Below, piece by piece: positions 8,326 through 17,504 of a stretch of 64,000 nt of DNA. The DNA lies in assembly GCA_947624785.1 (NCBI GenBank), contig CANQLV010000003.1, forward strand, positions 186,001 to 250,000, in the 5' to 3' direction. The notes below the pieces were generated by a model that saw only the letters and a list, made by a program, of their open reading frames with translations, had not been told where the DNA came from and searched no databases. The first letter of the stretch is position 1, and every line of letters starts with the position of its first letter. The translations under genes were made by a program, and so were the position numbers. Origin of the DNA: Akkermansia muciniphila. Its GTDB lineage: Bacteria > Verrucomicrobiota > Verrucomicrobiia > Verrucomicrobiales > Akkermansiaceae.

Positions 8326-9549
8326 TTATCCGATGTATTCGATGTCCAGCGACATGGCCGGCATCACGGCAGGCGTGCTGATTGCTGCCGGGTAAGGCTG
8401 GTAGGCAACGCCGCCCCATTCGTACGCAGTGATATTCTCAATTTTGGTGTACACAACGGCGCCGGGCTGGAAGATGAGCTGCATCCCGGCTTCTACCTTG
8501 GGCGGCGTCGGGAAGGTGAACGTCGCCTGCTGGCTGGCGGCGTCATTAACCGCGGCGTTGCTGGTAGCCAACAGCGTTGTGGTGGAACCATCCTCATTGA
8601 GGACGTACAAGGAGAGGACGGTATTGATGTTGTTGGCGCTCCCGCGGGCGACGGTAACAGATTTGACGGAGGCGGCGGCAGGCGGATCGCCATCCACCTG
8701 TTCTCCCCATTTCATACGGTATTGCCGCCAATTAAACGTTCCCAACGCGGCAATCTTGGAAGCGTCTCCTTCCAGGAAGACGGGAGAGCCTACCGTTTTC
8801 TCCTGGGGCGTGCCTGCCGCCTGGGTGATCTCAATAAGAGGAGCGATTCCGGTTCCATCCTGGGAAACTGTCAGATAAATGCTCTTTTCCTCCGTGGTTT
8901 CATTGGGAGGTACTGTAGCTCGGAAGGAGCCATTGTTGCCGTTGACGACATTGGAGATGATGACGCCGTCGTTTCCAAATGCTTTCCAGCCCTGTCCGAT
9001 TTCGCCAGGGTTGAAGTAGGAAACGACAGAAAACGTATACTGTCCGCCGGCGGAAGGAGCAGAAACCGAGGAAGGAGTCACGGAGAACACCCAGGCTGAA
9101 TTGTCGGCGGTCCTATCGGTGACGGTCATGTTCAGGGAAACAAGCAGGCACAAATATCCGTTCTGCGGCGCGGGGGGAGGAATAAAATTCTCCGTCTCGA
9201 ACTGGTATCCGGTAATGACGGCCGAAAACCGCCATTGAGGCTGGTCCGCGAATTGCAGGTACAGATACCCGTTCTGGTTGCTGGCCAGCCACAACGCCAT
9301 ATTCTCCTGATAGGTGGCCATGTCCTGGTAATCGACAAACCATTTGTAGAAAGCAATGGTGCGCTGCTCTACGGCGCTCCCAAGCCCCTGAGCAAACGCT
9401 CTGGGCCCATCCACCAGAGACGTTTCAAACGCCTCCATGGAGCCGCCGAAGCGAGGCGGCTCCGGCGTATCGTCCCAGAGGTTGAGCATCTGGAGAGTGT
9501 TGCCGGTTTCGGACACGTACCGGGCGGCGTAAGGGGCTTGGTGGGTCAT
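8326..9549 (-). CDS. Tail-associated protein with BACON-like Ig domain
   Basis: 407 aa. Residues ~1-150 look like phage tail structure (AFYKWFVDYQDMATYQENMALWLAS). Residues ~155-250 resemble a BACON-type Ig-like fold (WVFSVTPSSVSAPSAGGQYTF ... IYLTVSQDGTG). A C-terminal beta-rich part follows. BACON domains are common in gut bacteria and their phages and are thought to bind mucin or carbohydrate. ATG start, 6 nt after the amidase stop. Probably a minor tail or adhesion protein. Confidence 0.6.
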   Translation of the reverse strand: MTHQAPYAARYVSETGNTLQMLNLWDDTPEPPRFGGSMEAFETSLVDGPRAFAQGLGSAVEQRTIAFYKWFVDYQDMATYQENMALWLASNQNGYLYLQFADQPQWRFSAVITGYQFETENFIPPPAPQNGYLCLLVSLNMTVTDRTADNSAWVFSVTPSSVSAPSAGGQYTFSVVSYFNPGEIGQGWKAFGNDGVIISNVVNGNNGSFRATVPPNETTEEKSIYLTVSQDGTGIAPLIEITQAAGTPQEKTVGSPVFLEGDASKIAALGTFNWRQYRMKWGEQVDGDPPAAASVKSVTVARGSANNINTVLSLYVLNEDGSTTTLLATSNAAVNDAASQQATFTFPTPPKVEAGMQLIFQPGAVVYTKIENITAYEWGGVAYQPYPAAISTPAVMPAMSLDIEYIG

Positions 9550-9555
9550 GAGCGC

Positions 9556-10137
9556 TTACTGGTTGAGGTAATCCTTCACACCCTCTGCGATAGCTTCGGC
9601 GATGCGCCCCGGATGGTCCTTCATCAGAGCAGCATCCGCCGGGTTGGTGATGAATCCGCACTCGCACAGAACCCACGGGCAACGCGTTCTTTTCAGGACG
9701 GCGAGGCCTGGACGGGACTGAACGGTGTTCGCCCTGCCCGGAAGCAGACGAGCAAGAGGTCCGGCAATACAGACGGCAAGGCGGCTCCCCTTGGCGCTGC
9801 CGGGATAAAAACACACGTGAGCTCCGTGAGGTCTTGGATCTGGGGCAAAAATGAGTTCAGGACCGTCCTCTCCTTCAATCCTTTCTTCTTTGCTGGCACT
9901 GTCGCAATGCAGGGAAATCCCGAAGTCGTAGCCGCCCTCGTTGGCGGCGCGGATGGTAGCGTTCAGGTCGTCCGTGTTGCTCCGGGTTGGAAAGTCAATC
10001 ACATCCACCTGGGCGCCCAGCTTCCTGAGCATTGGCGCGAGGCATTCCGCGATCGTCACGGCGACGGCGTGTTCTTCAAGCCCGTTTCCACGGGCTCCTG
10101 TGTTGTTGGCATGTCCTATGTCGATGGCTATTTTCCT
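9556..10137 (-). CDS. N-acetylmuramoyl-L-alanine amidase (endolysin), AGG start
   Basis: 193 aa from AGG 10137-10135. Amidase_3 fold: AIDIGHANNTGARGNGLEEH supplies the first zinc-ligand His and Glu, later ISLHCDSAS and the catalytic Glu in VLCECGFITN. The first canonical codon in frame is a GTG at 10059, which would delete the first His and Glu and so an inactive enzyme. AGG lies 7 nt after a strong Shine-Dalgarno (AAGGAG, 10145-10150), exactly where an ATG belongs, and gives the normal opening of the family. This is the clearest proof that translation starts at AGG in this phage. Follows a holin-like gene in the lysis cassette. Confidence 0.9.
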   Translation of the reverse strand, partial: RKIAIDIGHANNTGARGNGLEEHAVAVTIAECLAPMLRKLGAQVDVIDFPTRSNTDDLNATIRAANEGGYDFGISLHCDSASKEERIEGEDGPELIFAPDPRPHGAHVCFYPGSAKGSRLAVCIAGPLARLLPGRANTVQSRPGLAVLKRTRCPWVLCECGFITNPADAALMKDHPGRIAEAIAEGVKDYLNQ

Positions 10138-10150
10138 GGGTATTCTCCTT
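10135..10150 (-). promoter_or_regulatory. Shine-Dalgarno plus AGG start codon of the endolysin
   Basis: Minus strand reads AAGGAG, 7 nt (AATACCC), AGG. The spacing is ideal and there is no alternative start at that distance, so this site decides the start. An in-frame TAA lies just upstream of the Shine-Dalgarno. Confidence 0.85.
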
Positions 10151-10203
10151 TAATTGATTGGTTATTAATATATATGAACTTGTAAGAAAAACTTTACAGC
10201 TGG

Positions 10204-10356
10204 TCAGCGTTCCGCGCATCGGAGGAATACAAGGCACGCAATGGGGAAACAGAACGCGGCAATGCCTGCCTCCGTGTCTCCGCACGCGGCAAAAACGCCG
10301 GCCATCACGCACCCCGTCAGCGGCAAAAGAACGGAAGGATTCAGCAGCTTATTCAC
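10204..10356 (-). CDS. Holin-like small membrane protein
   Basis: 50 aa. GTG start overlaps the stop of the upstream gene (GTGA, 10353-10356). Two hydrophobic segments (VLLPLTGCVMAGVFAAC and AGIAAFCFPIACLVFL) separated by a short acidic turn, ending RCAER. Located directly before the amidase gene, the usual holin place. Too short for standard ORF cut-offs. Holin identity is inferred from size, topology and context. Confidence 0.6.
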   Translation of the reverse strand: MNKLLNPSVLLPLTGCVMAGVFAACGDTEAGIAAFCFPIACLVFLRCAER

Positions 10357-10604
10357 TTTTCCAGCTTCCTTTCTATGTTTTCAATGCGAACGGCAAGCAG
10401 TTGAATCGCTTTGGCCGTCTCCACCTGGGCCTGCGTCTGCATGGTCATCAGATCACAAAGGCGGTCATTGTGATGTCCCATAACATAGCCGATGTACCAG
10501 CACGCCCCGCCGCAAATGACCAGCGACAGCATGACGCAGGCAAGCATGGGGGAAGCCTTGGCAAAATCCAGGAAACGTGCCGGTATTTCGGAGAGTTTGC
10601 GCAT
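10353..10604 (-). CDS. Lysis-cassette membrane protein with coiled coil
   Basis: 83 aa. One membrane segment (about residues 20-42, MLACVMLSLVICGGACWYIGYV) then a C-terminal helical coiled coil (TAKAIQLLAVRIENIERKLEK). Such an architecture fits an inner-membrane spanin or holin accessory. Overlaps the holin-like gene by 4 nt and follows another lysis-region gene by 2 nt. Exact role uncertain. Confidence 0.55.
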   Translation of the reverse strand: MRKLSEIPARFLDFAKASPMLACVMLSLVICGGACWYIGYVMGHHNDRLCDLMTMQTQAQVETAKAIQLLAVRIENIERKLEK

Positions 10605-10606
10605 GG

Positions 10607-11074
10607 TTATTTCTTGGTGGGAATTACCTGCACGACGGGCGGCACGTCCGTTTCCGGCTGGGCCTGGGAATAGGACAGGTGTCCCTGCTCAATGACGAGG
10701 CAGGAGCCGTCCTTGCAGACCTCGGTGCGGCCTGGGGTAACGTCCACGTTATGCCCGCAGCCGGACACAGTGAAAACCCCGCCGCCAATGATGCCTGCAA
10801 TGATGATGCCCCCGGCCCAGTACAGGGCCTTCTTCCAGCCGGATGCCGTGGATGCCTGCCCGGTCAGGTAGTACCGGATGTCCCCCAGCGCGTGCTTGCC
10901 GATGATGGGGAGTGCCTGTTCAGCGACATTCAGCCATCCGGCCTTGTCGTCGTCCGGCAAGTCGGCATATTTCGCCATCGGCTGGCGTGTATAGCGGTCT
11001 TTGCCGTCAGCATAGGAGTTGTACATATCCTCGGCAATTTCCAAGGCGTGATTGCATTGATTGTTAGTAGTCAT
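10607..11074 (-). CDS. Lysis-region protein with central membrane segment
   Basis: 155 aa. Soluble helical N-terminus (~residues 1-80), a glycine-rich membrane segment (ALYWAGGIIIAGIIGGGVF) ending VSGCG, which could be a lipobox-like cysteine, then a polar proline-rich tail (SQAQPETDVPPVVQVIPTKK). Pro-rich tails after a lipidated Cys are seen in outer-membrane spanins, but the long N-terminal part is atypical. ATG start. Confidence 0.45.
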   Translation of the reverse strand: MTTNNQCNHALEIAEDMYNSYADGKDRYTRQPMAKYADLPDDDKAGWLNVAEQALPIIGKHALGDIRYYLTGQASTASGWKKALYWAGGIIIAGIIGGGVFTVSGCGHNVDVTPGRTEVCKDGSCLVIEQGHLSYSQAQPETDVPPVVQVIPTKK

Positions 11075-11086
11075 TTGATTATGTTG

Positions 11087-11491
11087 TTATTGGTTAGAGG
11101 TAGTGAAGTACTTGAAAAACGCCACGGCGGCGGGGTCCGTGATGACGAATTCCGGGTAGTCCGCAGCCGTGAATGTTCGGCGCCCCCCGTCCGCATTGAC
11201 GGCCTCAACCGTAAGGACCACCGCCTCTGTGGGATGGTAATCGTCTGCATCTCCAGTCGGCGCCTGGAATACCCAGTTGCGCCGCACCCAAACCTGCACC
11301 GCTTGCCAGTCCTCGTCCATGCCGGCGATCGCAGCCACCGCCGCATCCAGAGCAGGAGCTTGGCCGGCGGGTATATCCGCTTGCGTATAGCAGAAGGAGC
11401 GCACAAAGCCGTTATTGTCCGGGAATCTGGCGGTCATGACAAATTCGTTCCACTGTCCGGGCTTAGGAAACTGTAAATGTATCTCTTGCAT
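11087..11491 (-). CDS. Fibre-associated protein of unknown function
   Basis: 134 aa. No recognised motif. Mixed alpha/beta, Trp-rich middle (DEDWQAVQVWVRRNWVF). ATG start 4 nt after the stop of the collagen-like fibre gene, so it may act in fibre assembly or be a fibre accessory. Assignment is positional only. Confidence 0.45.
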   Translation of the reverse strand: MQEIHLQFPKPGQWNEFVMTARFPDNNGFVRSFCYTQADIPAGQAPALDAAVAAIAGMDEDWQAVQVWVRRNWVFQAPTGDADDYHPTEAVVLTVEAVNADGGRRTFTAADYPEFVITDPAAVAFFKYFTTSNQ

Positions 11492-11495
11492 GGCG

Positions 11496-13613
11496 TTATT
11501 GCGCTAATTGGTTGATTTCTACAACGGCGGCCGCGGCGTAATGGTGGCCGACAAACGCCCACACCTGCCGGGGTTGTCCAGTCGTATTGGCTGCCAGCGT
11601 CAGGACAACCTGGCCGCCGGACTCCATTTCTTCAGAGGATTGCGTGCACCACACGGCAGAGGGATCATGTCCGCACATGGTATCGTTCAGCACATAGATA
11701 GTTTCGGAGAGAGCGGAAGACGCCGTCAATGTCACGTCGCCGCCCGAGGCCGGCACTTCCTGCGCAGAAGCCGTTACTTCCGGAACCGGCTTAGGCGTCA
11801 CACCCTTCATTACCGTATCCTTCATGATGCCCCATGAATTGTTCATGCCCAGTGAGGGCGCGTTGTCTATCCTCATGCCTCCCATCCGAAGGCCCGCCTG
11901 ATAAGTCCCGCTGACTTCATGCGCCTTGAATTTGGTTGTAAGGCATGCTGTGTTGCCGGATCCCAAAAAGGAAGATCCCATATCCATTACATATTGCTTG
12001 TCCACAAATAACGCCCAGCGATTGTAAATCTCCTGATCATTGGGGGCGGGTGGCGTTATGGCTGCGGAGATGTAGGTAAAAGCCGGAGTCAGTGCCCAAA
12101 CATAATGAGAGTCTGCCTTGAGAGGTCCATAAAAAGTTCCCCTTATCAAGGCTGACTTATTGCTCCCAAGATACCCCATGGGGTAAGTAGTGACCTGATA
12201 CGCCGGTACATTGTCACCCCCTCTTGCTCCATTGATTGTATTGTTTTGCGGGTATCTGTAATTGGCATTATCCCAGGCATAATCCACCCAGTGCACAGGA
12301 TGTACATAGCAGGACGCCATCGGATCGGTCGTCGTAGCGTACCCCTGAGAAGTGCTGCCCAAAAGGACCGACACCTTGTCAGAGCCAAGTATCCGCCAGA
12401 CGCAAGCGGCGGCATAATCGTTATTTCTGTTGTTGCCCATGTAATTGGCAAATTTCCATGATCCCGTGGATTCGCCGATAATAGAAACACCCGCCGCCGA
12501 CGTCATGGTTAACACCATATCGCACAAGTCGTTATTAAATACCCCCTTCTTTAAGGAGGCGTTAGCGGTAGCAATTTTGTAGCTTGTGCTCAATGCCTGG
12601 GAGTCCGTCAAGGCAGTCACCCAGGACGGAACGACGGTTTCCAGGAAATAGTTGGTGCGGTCCCATTGGTCCGCAGCCGTCGCCCTTACCACCCCCTCAT
12701 AGGAAATAGCATCCTGCCCTGTAACGGGCAACGGTACACGGACTCCTGCGGTTGCGGTGATCGTGGCCTCATAGGTCTGTGGTTGCGTCCAGTTATAAGA
12801 CCCGTCCGGATTCACATCCCCGGTATCTCCTTTCTCGCCCTGGGGGCCTTGGGGCCCCTCTGGCCCCTCGGGTCCTTGTGGGCCGACAGGCCCCTGCGGT
12901 CCGATTTCTCCAATGTCGCCTTTTGGTCCCTGCTCTCCGGTGGCTCCCTGGGGTCCTTGAGGGCCTGCGTCGCCCCTGGGCCCCTGGGGGCCTTGCGGGC
13001 CGGTTTCGCCTGGTTCCCCCTGCGGGCCTTCCGGGCCTTCGGGGCCGACGTCTCCTTTGGGAATGGTAAACGACAACAGATAAGAGCCCGCTTCCGAACC
13101 TTTCACAGCTTCCGCTGCAGCAGGAGTGCCAGGCTCGCCGGTAGTGACCCGGTCCACCGAAAGATTGAAATTCTCGGCGTACTTCTTGGCCTGCTCCGCG
13201 TACCAGGCGGCGCTTGACGTGTTATCAAGAACGACCTGAACGCATCCGCTTCCTTCCGGCAGTTGCACGACGACCGCACCCGCCACGGCCTGCTGTTCGT
13301 CCGGTAAGTCAGGCGTCACCCGGCCTGAAGAAACAAAGCATCCGTAGAGCAGCGGGCTTTCCTCGGTCCCATCGTCCATGAAGACGTCATAGGACCACAT
13401 TCCCGCGGGTACTGAGGCCCACGAAATCACGCAGTTGCCCTCGTCGTCATGGGAGAATCCGAACTCAGTCACGCCCGTCTTAAGGCGCACGGCTCCGCGC
13501 AGAGTGATTCCGCTCATATCGACGGGATCTCCCTGGAAATCCACCACGCGCACCACCAAAGACTGGTTCAGTCCCGTGACCGTCCGGATGTCATATTTGC
13601 CTGCCTGTTGCCT
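11496..13613 (-). CDS. Collagen-like tail fibre / receptor-binding protein, AGG start
   Basis: 705 aa from AGG 13613-13611. The first canonical codon is a TTG at 13559; 18 well-behaved codons precede it ([18 protein letters not shown]). N-terminus resembles phage baseplate upper proteins ([21 protein letters not shown]). About residues 187-266 are Gly-X-Y collagen repeats (~26 triplets), then a Trp-rich globular head, then a C-terminal Ig-like ~90-residue domain ([20 protein letters not shown]...). The head and C-terminus are strongly similar to an orphan host-side gene at 45851-47419. Preceded by a terminator-like hairpin. Confidence 0.85.
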   Translation of the reverse strand, partial: RQQAGKYDIRTVTGLNQSLVVRVVDFQGDPVDMSGITLRGAVRLKTGVTEFGFSHDDEGNCVISWASVPAGMWSYDVFMDDGTEESPLLYGCFVSSGRVTPDLPDEQQAVAGAVVVQLPEGSGCVQVVLDNTSSAAWYAEQAKKYAENFNLSVDRVTTGEPGTPAAAEAVKGSEAGSYLLSFTIPKGDVGPEGPEGPQGEPGETGPQGPQGPRGDAGPQGPQGATGEQGPKGDIGEIGPQGPVGPQGPEGPEGPQGPQGEKGDTGDVNPDGSYNWTQPQTYEATITATAGVRVPLPVTGQDAISYEGVVRATAADQWDRTNYFLETVVPSWVTALTDSQALSTSYKIATANASLKKGVFNNDLCDMVLTMTSAAGVSIIGESTGSWKFANYMGNNRNNDYAAACVWRILGSDKVSVLLGSTSQGYATTTDPMASCYVHPVHWVDYAWDNANYRYPQNNTINGARGGDNVPAYQVTTYPMGYLGSNKSALIRGTFYGPLKADSHYVWALTPAFTYISAAITPPAPNDQEIYNRWALFVDKQYVMDMGSSFLGSGNTACLTTKFKAHEVSGTYQAGLRMGGMRIDNAPSLGMNNSWGIMKDTVMKGVTPKPVPEVTASAQEVPASGGDVTLTASSALSETIYVLNDTMCGHDPSAVWCTQSSEEMESGGQVVLTLAANTTGQPRQVWAFVGHHYAAAAVVEINQLAQ

Positions 13614-13623
13614 GCAGCGGAAG

Positions 13624-13653
13624 AAAAAGGGTTGCGGGGCGCTTTTGCGCCCC
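13624..13653 (-). terminator. Terminator-like hairpin before the fibre gene
   Basis: Minus strand: GGGGCGC, loop AAAA, GCGCCCC, then a T5 run (13628-13624) after a 7-nt gap. Lies between the tail tube candidate stop (13667) and the fibre AGG start (13613). The gap before the U tract makes it weak; it may attenuate fibre expression. Confidence 0.5.
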
Positions 13654-13666
13654 TTGGGTTGGTATG

Positions 13667-14314
13667 TCAGGAAACGGTCGTCGTCACATCCTGAATATTG
13701 GACGGTGTGGCCTGGTACTGACCCTTATAATCCATCTCAAATTCAAACTGCGCGGACGCCACCGCGGTTGTGTGTTCCGGGTCCTGCAGGAGACGCAAGG
13801 CGCCATGCCCGATGTAGGTGAGGAATATCTCGCCAATATCGTTCTGGTACCACAGTTGCAGGTATCCCTCTATTTTATTGTCTCCGCCGTGCCCGATGGC
13901 GACGGCCTCCTTGCCGTTGGCCGGAGCGCCTCCCAGCGCAAAGGAGAGCTGGAAGTATTCCGGGGACATATCCGGCGTCGTGAAGGTCATGCGCTTGCCG
14001 GTAGTGGTGTTCTTGCGCTGGACGCGGTAGCCCAGAGCTCCACCGTAGAAGCGGGTGACTTCTCCTTCGACCTGCGTGGCGACGGACTGGAACGCTCCCA
14101 GCAAGCCAAAGCTCACCCAGGGGAATGCCGGGCCGGCCGTCGGATCAACGGGGGGCGCGGCAGGAGGTTCCGGGAACTGATAGGGTCCGGTAACGTAGGA
14201 GGCGCCGCCTTCCTCGGTCACCTTGATACCGTCAGGGAGGAAAATCGCCAGGACACCCGTAATCTGCGGAGTCACATTGCGATTGCTGTAAGTGGGGTCG
14301 TAAGTATTAGGCCT
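13667..14314 (-). CDS. Tail tube / major tail protein candidate, AGG start
   Basis: 215 aa from AGG 14314-14312, 15 nt after the upstream stop. In-frame TAA six codons upstream of AGG; the first canonical codon is a GTG at 14275 inside the conserved-looking run NTYDPTYSNRNVTPQITG. Mid-size, single-domain, beta-rich, at the position between connector genes and fibre where the tube protein is expected. No signature motif, so the function is inferred from order. Confidence 0.6.
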   Translation of the reverse strand, partial: RPNTYDPTYSNRNVTPQITGVLAIFLPDGIKVTEEGGASYVTGPYQFPEPPAAPPVDPTAGPAFPWVSFGLLGAFQSVATQVEGEVTRFYGGALGYRVQRKNTTTGKRMTFTTPDMSPEYFQLSFALGGAPANGKEAVAIGHGGDNKIEGYLQLWYQNDIGEIFLTYIGHGALRLLQDPEHTTAVASAQFEFEMDYKGQYQATPSNIQDVTTTVS

Positions 14315-14329
14315 GATGCTTGAACGGGT

Positions 14330-14518
14330 TTAATAAACGATGGTTGCCTTGCCGTCGGCTTCCAGCTTTTCAGCCAGAGCCTTCGTAACAGATATTCTGG
14401 CTTTTGGCAAGAATATAGAGTTTCCTACCCTGGTTTTCTTCAGGATAATGACATTGGTGTCGATGACGGCGCCCTGCTCCGTCTTCTTGTCGGCTTCGGT
14501 GGTGGTTGCTTTGCTCAT
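14330..14518 (-). CDS. Small phage protein between connectors and tail
   Basis: 62 aa. ATG start overlaps the previous stop by 4 nt. N-terminal Lys/Thr/Glu-rich tail then a short structured part (VIDTNVIILKKTRVGNSIFLPKA). No recognised domain; probably a structural accessory of the head-tail region. Confidence 0.45.
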   Translation of the reverse strand: MSKATTTEADKKTEQGAVIDTNVIILKKTRVGNSIFLPKARISVTKALAEKLEADGKATIVY

Positions 14519-14712
14519 TTGATTTCAACTAGGTTGAGGGTTTTCAACGCCTCTGCTACGGGCGCAGAAAGTTCGGGAGTATCGGTTTTCATGGAGAGGC
14601 TGACGACCAGCCCCTCGCCCAGTTCCGTTTTTGTGCTGACGACGCGGACGGTCACCTTGTCCGGGCGATCCTCCTGGTCTTTTTGCTGTTTATTTTTTGG
14701 TGTTCTGCTCAT
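14515..14712 (-). CDS. Small phage protein, function unknown
   Basis: 65 aa, very polar N-terminus (MSRTPKNKQQKDQEDRPDK) followed by beta-like sequence. ATG start lies inside the end of the upstream gene (23-nt overlap) and its stop overlaps the next start by 4 nt, so it is part of a coupled cluster. No motif recognised. Confidence 0.45.
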   Translation of the reverse strand: MSRTPKNKQQKDQEDRPDKVTVRVVSTKTELGEGLVVSLSMKTDTPELSAPVAEALKTLNLVEIK

Positions 14713-15220
14713 AGAATTCCGGTTTGGTTCGTATGTTGATGTTGACCGGGACGCGGTAGTCCACGGTCAAGACGTTCATTTGCCTCTTCTCTCCATCGAT
14801 GATTCCGGAAGAAGCGAAGCGCCCCTTTATTTTGGGCTTCATCATGGCGGGCGCGGGGAACGGAAGTGGATTCCAATTCCACAGGACATGCTCAATCGCG
14901 TCGCCCGCGGCGCGCAAATAGTAAGCTGGCGTCAGGCATTCCGCCGGGAACAGGGCGGCGTTGTGGTAGATGGCCACAATGATGAAATATTGCCTCCACA
15001 TGGTAGGTTCCGCCGTCTGCCCGTGTCCGTCCTGGTATTCTTCTGCATCCCCCGGACACACAAGCACCACGCCGTTGTTGCCCATCGCCGACATGATAAT
15101 GTCGTTGGCGGCATACTCCGGATCAAAGGGGGCGTCAAAGATGTGGCAGCTCAATTCCTTGCTGCTTTTGAGCCGCTCAATGATGCGACAGCTCATGGTC
15201 TGGTCAATGGAGGGGATCAT
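14690..15220 (-). CDS. Head-tail junction / tail terminator-position protein
   Basis: 176 aa from ATG 15220 (MIPSIDQTMSCRIIERL), 4-nt ATGA overlap with the upstream gene. Alpha/beta single domain with a repeated pattern of tail-completion proteins (YFIIVAIYHNAAL, DYRVPVNINIR). Follows the gpG-like gene in the usual connector order. Function by position. Confidence 0.5.
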   Translation of the reverse strand: MIPSIDQTMSCRIIERLKSSKELSCHIFDAPFDPEYAANDIIMSAMGNNGVVLVCPGDAEEYQDGHGQTAEPTMWRQYFIIVAIYHNAALFPAECLTPAYYLRAAGDAIEHVLWNWNPLPFPAPAMMKPKIKGRFASSGIIDGEKRQMNVLTVDYRVPVNINIRTKPEFYEQNTKK

Positions 15221-15882
15221 GATTCGTTTCCGATTTGGGTAAGGTATGTTTCCGCGACGCGCTGCGCCATTTGGTCCATCGTCGGCAGGATGCCAGGAGT
15301 AGGCGCAATCGTCACTTCCCGGCACAGGATATAGAGGACGTCTCCTGTTTTCGTTCCTTTGCTGAAAAGCTTGCGGGCCGCTTTCTTTCCGGTAGATGAT
15401 TGTGCTGTCTTGAGGATCAGGACGCCGGTCACATTGCCGTTGCGTCCTCCGTTTTTGGAGGGGATGAATTGTAAATCGTCTTTGCGGAAGCCGGCGCTGT
15501 AAATGCTCCGGGCCCCTCCATGCCCTCGTGGCGCGTTGATGGTGGGAATGGCCAGGTTCTGGATCGGCTTGCCAGTGATTTCCGAGGTGCGGCCGGTGGG
15601 ACGCAGCGGGCCGCCCAAATAGCCTTGTGTACCTATCCAGTGGAGGCCGATTCCGCGCCAGGCAATGGAAACGCTGACTCCTTCGGCAGTTTCTTCCATG
15701 CTGGTGGCGTCCGCCGCGGCGTCGTAGTAATCCTTGCCCTGCTGGCGCAGGGTTTGCTGAATCATCAGGCTGAGGGCGACTCCCGCCTTGCGGATGGCGG
15801 TCTTGTGCCGGGCGGCGGACGGCGCCATGTCGGCAAACGCACGGTCAATCGCGGATTGGTCGATATGTACGGTTACAGCCAT
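15217..15882 (-). CDS. Virion morphogenesis protein (gpG / HK97 gp10-like)
   Basis: 221 aa. N-terminal helices (AIDRAFADMAPSAARHKTAI) then a basic beta region with IGTQGYLGGPLRPTGR, the pattern of Mu gpG-type tail completion proteins. Overlaps the gpF-like gene by 10 nt and the next gene by 4 nt. ATG start. Confidence 0.6.
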   Translation of the reverse strand: MAVTVHIDQSAIDRAFADMAPSAARHKTAIRKAGVALSLMIQQTLRQQGKDYYDAAADATSMEETAEGVSVSIAWRGIGLHWIGTQGYLGGPLRPTGRTSEITGKPIQNLAIPTINAPRGHGGARSIYSAGFRKDDLQFIPSKNGGRNGNVTGVLILKTAQSSTGKKAARKLFSKGTKTGDVLYILCREVTIAPTPGILPTMDQMAQRVAETYLTQIGNES

Positions 15883-17009
15883 TTGACGGGTAAAACATAA
15901 GGGGTTGGCACTTCCACGCTGAGAGCTCCGGCGACGTCTTCCACTTTCCTGACGTACCCGGAGGTAATGGGATAGGTAAATTCTCCCTCTTCCTTTTGCG
16001 AAACGGGGATGTACTGGCGGGAGGAAGCGGAGGCCACATCTGAGGGGCGCCCGTACCAGACGCCTTCCGGCTCGGAAACCAGGCGGTTCAGCATGCGGTC
16101 GAGGTAAAGGGATGCCAGCGTTCCGGCCACGGCGCCGCCGGCTGCCGCCATCCGGAAAGCCTGGGCCTGACGCAAGGGGATCTCTTCCGGGAAATCCCCG
16201 GTCAGGAGCTCCGCCAGTTCCGCGTCCGTATAAGGGCGGGTGCCGTTTGGGTCGGTATAGGTAAAAGTGGTATTGCCGTCATTCTCTTCCTCGATGCGCA
16301 CAGCATCTTTCAGGACGCGGCGGATCTTCTTCTCATTGGCGTCCGTCACACCGACGGCGTTGCTTTCCAGTGTAGCGTTGAAGCTGGCGGGAGCGGGACG
16401 AACGCGGGAAACGTCCAGGCCGGCCGCGCGGGCTTCCTCGGATCCCACGGGGGCAATGTTCATTCCGGACAGGTAGTCAAAAGGAGGATAAGGCGTTCCG
16501 AAGCGCGAGAGGCGGATCCAGACGTCGGACGACGCCAGGGCATAACCGACGGTCTCGCCACGGATGAAACCGGAGGATACCGCCTCGGTAGCTTCGTCTT
16601 CCAGTCCGGCTCTGGCCCGGTTCCATCGTTCAGCCCAGTATCGCGGGTCTTCTCGGCCTTGGGAGCGGTAAAATTTGAAAGCGGCCGTGTCTTCGTCCTG
16701 CGTCCAGTTATACCAGTTCCTGTAACCGTGGGCCATGGCCGCGTTGGTTTCTATGACGACCTGGATGCGGAGCCAGGATGACAAATCCTGAATGCCGCCC
16801 TGCCCCGTCGCCGGGGGGCGGTAGCCCTGCTGGCGCAGAGTTTCGCGGATGGCTTGCTGTGCTTCCTCGTAGCTTAAGGCGCCAGCAGCGACTTTGCCGG
16901 CCTTGCCCTCAAAGTCGGACAGGATGACGCCGGGTTCTACGCCGGAGACGAAAAAGGCGCGCTCGGCGTAGTCGTTGGCGATCATTTCTCTCTGGGCAGC
17001 GGTCATCAT
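15873..17009 (-). CDS. Minor head protein (Mu gpF-like)
   Basis: 378 aa. Central pattern IETNAAMAHGYRNWYNWTQ followed by YWAERWNRARAG is typical of gpF/SPP1 gp7 head morphogenesis proteins. Starts with ATG ATG overlapping the gp36-like gene by 4 nt. Likely a few copies inside the capsid near the portal. Confidence 0.65.
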   Translation of the reverse strand: MMTAAQREMIANDYAERAFFVSGVEPGVILSDFEGKAGKVAAGALSYEEAQQAIRETLRQQGYRPPATGQGGIQDLSSWLRIQVVIETNAAMAHGYRNWYNWTQDEDTAAFKFYRSQGREDPRYWAERWNRARAGLEDEATEAVSSGFIRGETVGYALASSDVWIRLSRFGTPYPPFDYLSGMNIAPVGSEEARAAGLDVSRVRPAPASFNATLESNAVGVTDANEKKIRRVLKDAVRIEEENDGNTTFTYTDPNGTRPYTDAELAELLTGDFPEEIPLRQAQAFRMAAAGGAVAGTLASLYLDRMLNRLVSEPEGVWYGRPSDVASASSRQYIPVSQKEEGEFTYPITSGYVRKVEDVAGALSVEVPTPYVLPVKWL

Positions 17010-17482
17010 CGGTAGGTGCTTCGCATGGGGTTAAACCAGGGACGCCGCGTATAGCGCGGCATCATGTAGGCGGGATCCGCTGGGGCGGAGCCGTCTACGC
17101 TTTCCGGCAGCATTTCCCCGTGTGCATAGTGAGCCAACATCTCATCAGCCGATTCGGCGGCCTTCTGGCGCGTCTCAGTCAGGTTGATTTGATAGCGCAG
17201 GTAAAGCTGCCGGATGATCAGCGGCCACGCCAGGGAGCGCATGCTCTGCGGGATGTCGTACATGCCGCTGTTCTGGAGCGATTGCCGCAGGGCGAGGTTG
17301 TTGGCCAGTGCCCCGCGGATGGTCATGCAGACATCATTGACGGCCTCCACCATGACGTCCCGGTAGTCCAGGCTGCGCTGCTCCCCGGCTGTCACCAGGG
17401 CGTTACGTTCCGCTGTGTTGAGGCCGAGCAGTCGGTCGGCCTCATCCGTGGTAATCGTGGACCATGCGGGAAAGGCAGGCAT
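17006..17482 (-). CDS. Head-tail connector protein (DUF1320 / Mu gp36-like)
   Basis: 158 aa. MPAFPAWSTITTDEADRLLG start, then helical bundle (RDVMVEAVNDVCMTIRGAL, SLAWPLIIRQLYLRYQINLT), as in DUF1320 connector proteins. 22 nt after the capsid stop, ATG start. Binds under the portal in related phages. Confidence 0.6.
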   Translation of the reverse strand: MPAFPAWSTITTDEADRLLGLNTAERNALVTAGEQRSLDYRDVMVEAVNDVCMTIRGALANNLALRQSLQNSGMYDIPQSMRSLAWPLIIRQLYLRYQINLTETRQKAAESADEMLAHYAHGEMLPESVDGSAPADPAYMMPRYTRRPWFNPMRSTYR

Positions 17483-17504
17483 GATGGAGGCGGGTTGGTG
17501 TGGG

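Noticed and set aside
12831..13062. Repeat array (CRISPR-like) in the fibre gene
   Set aside because: The short repeats are codons of Gly-X-Y collagen triplets, no spacer-repeat periodicity.
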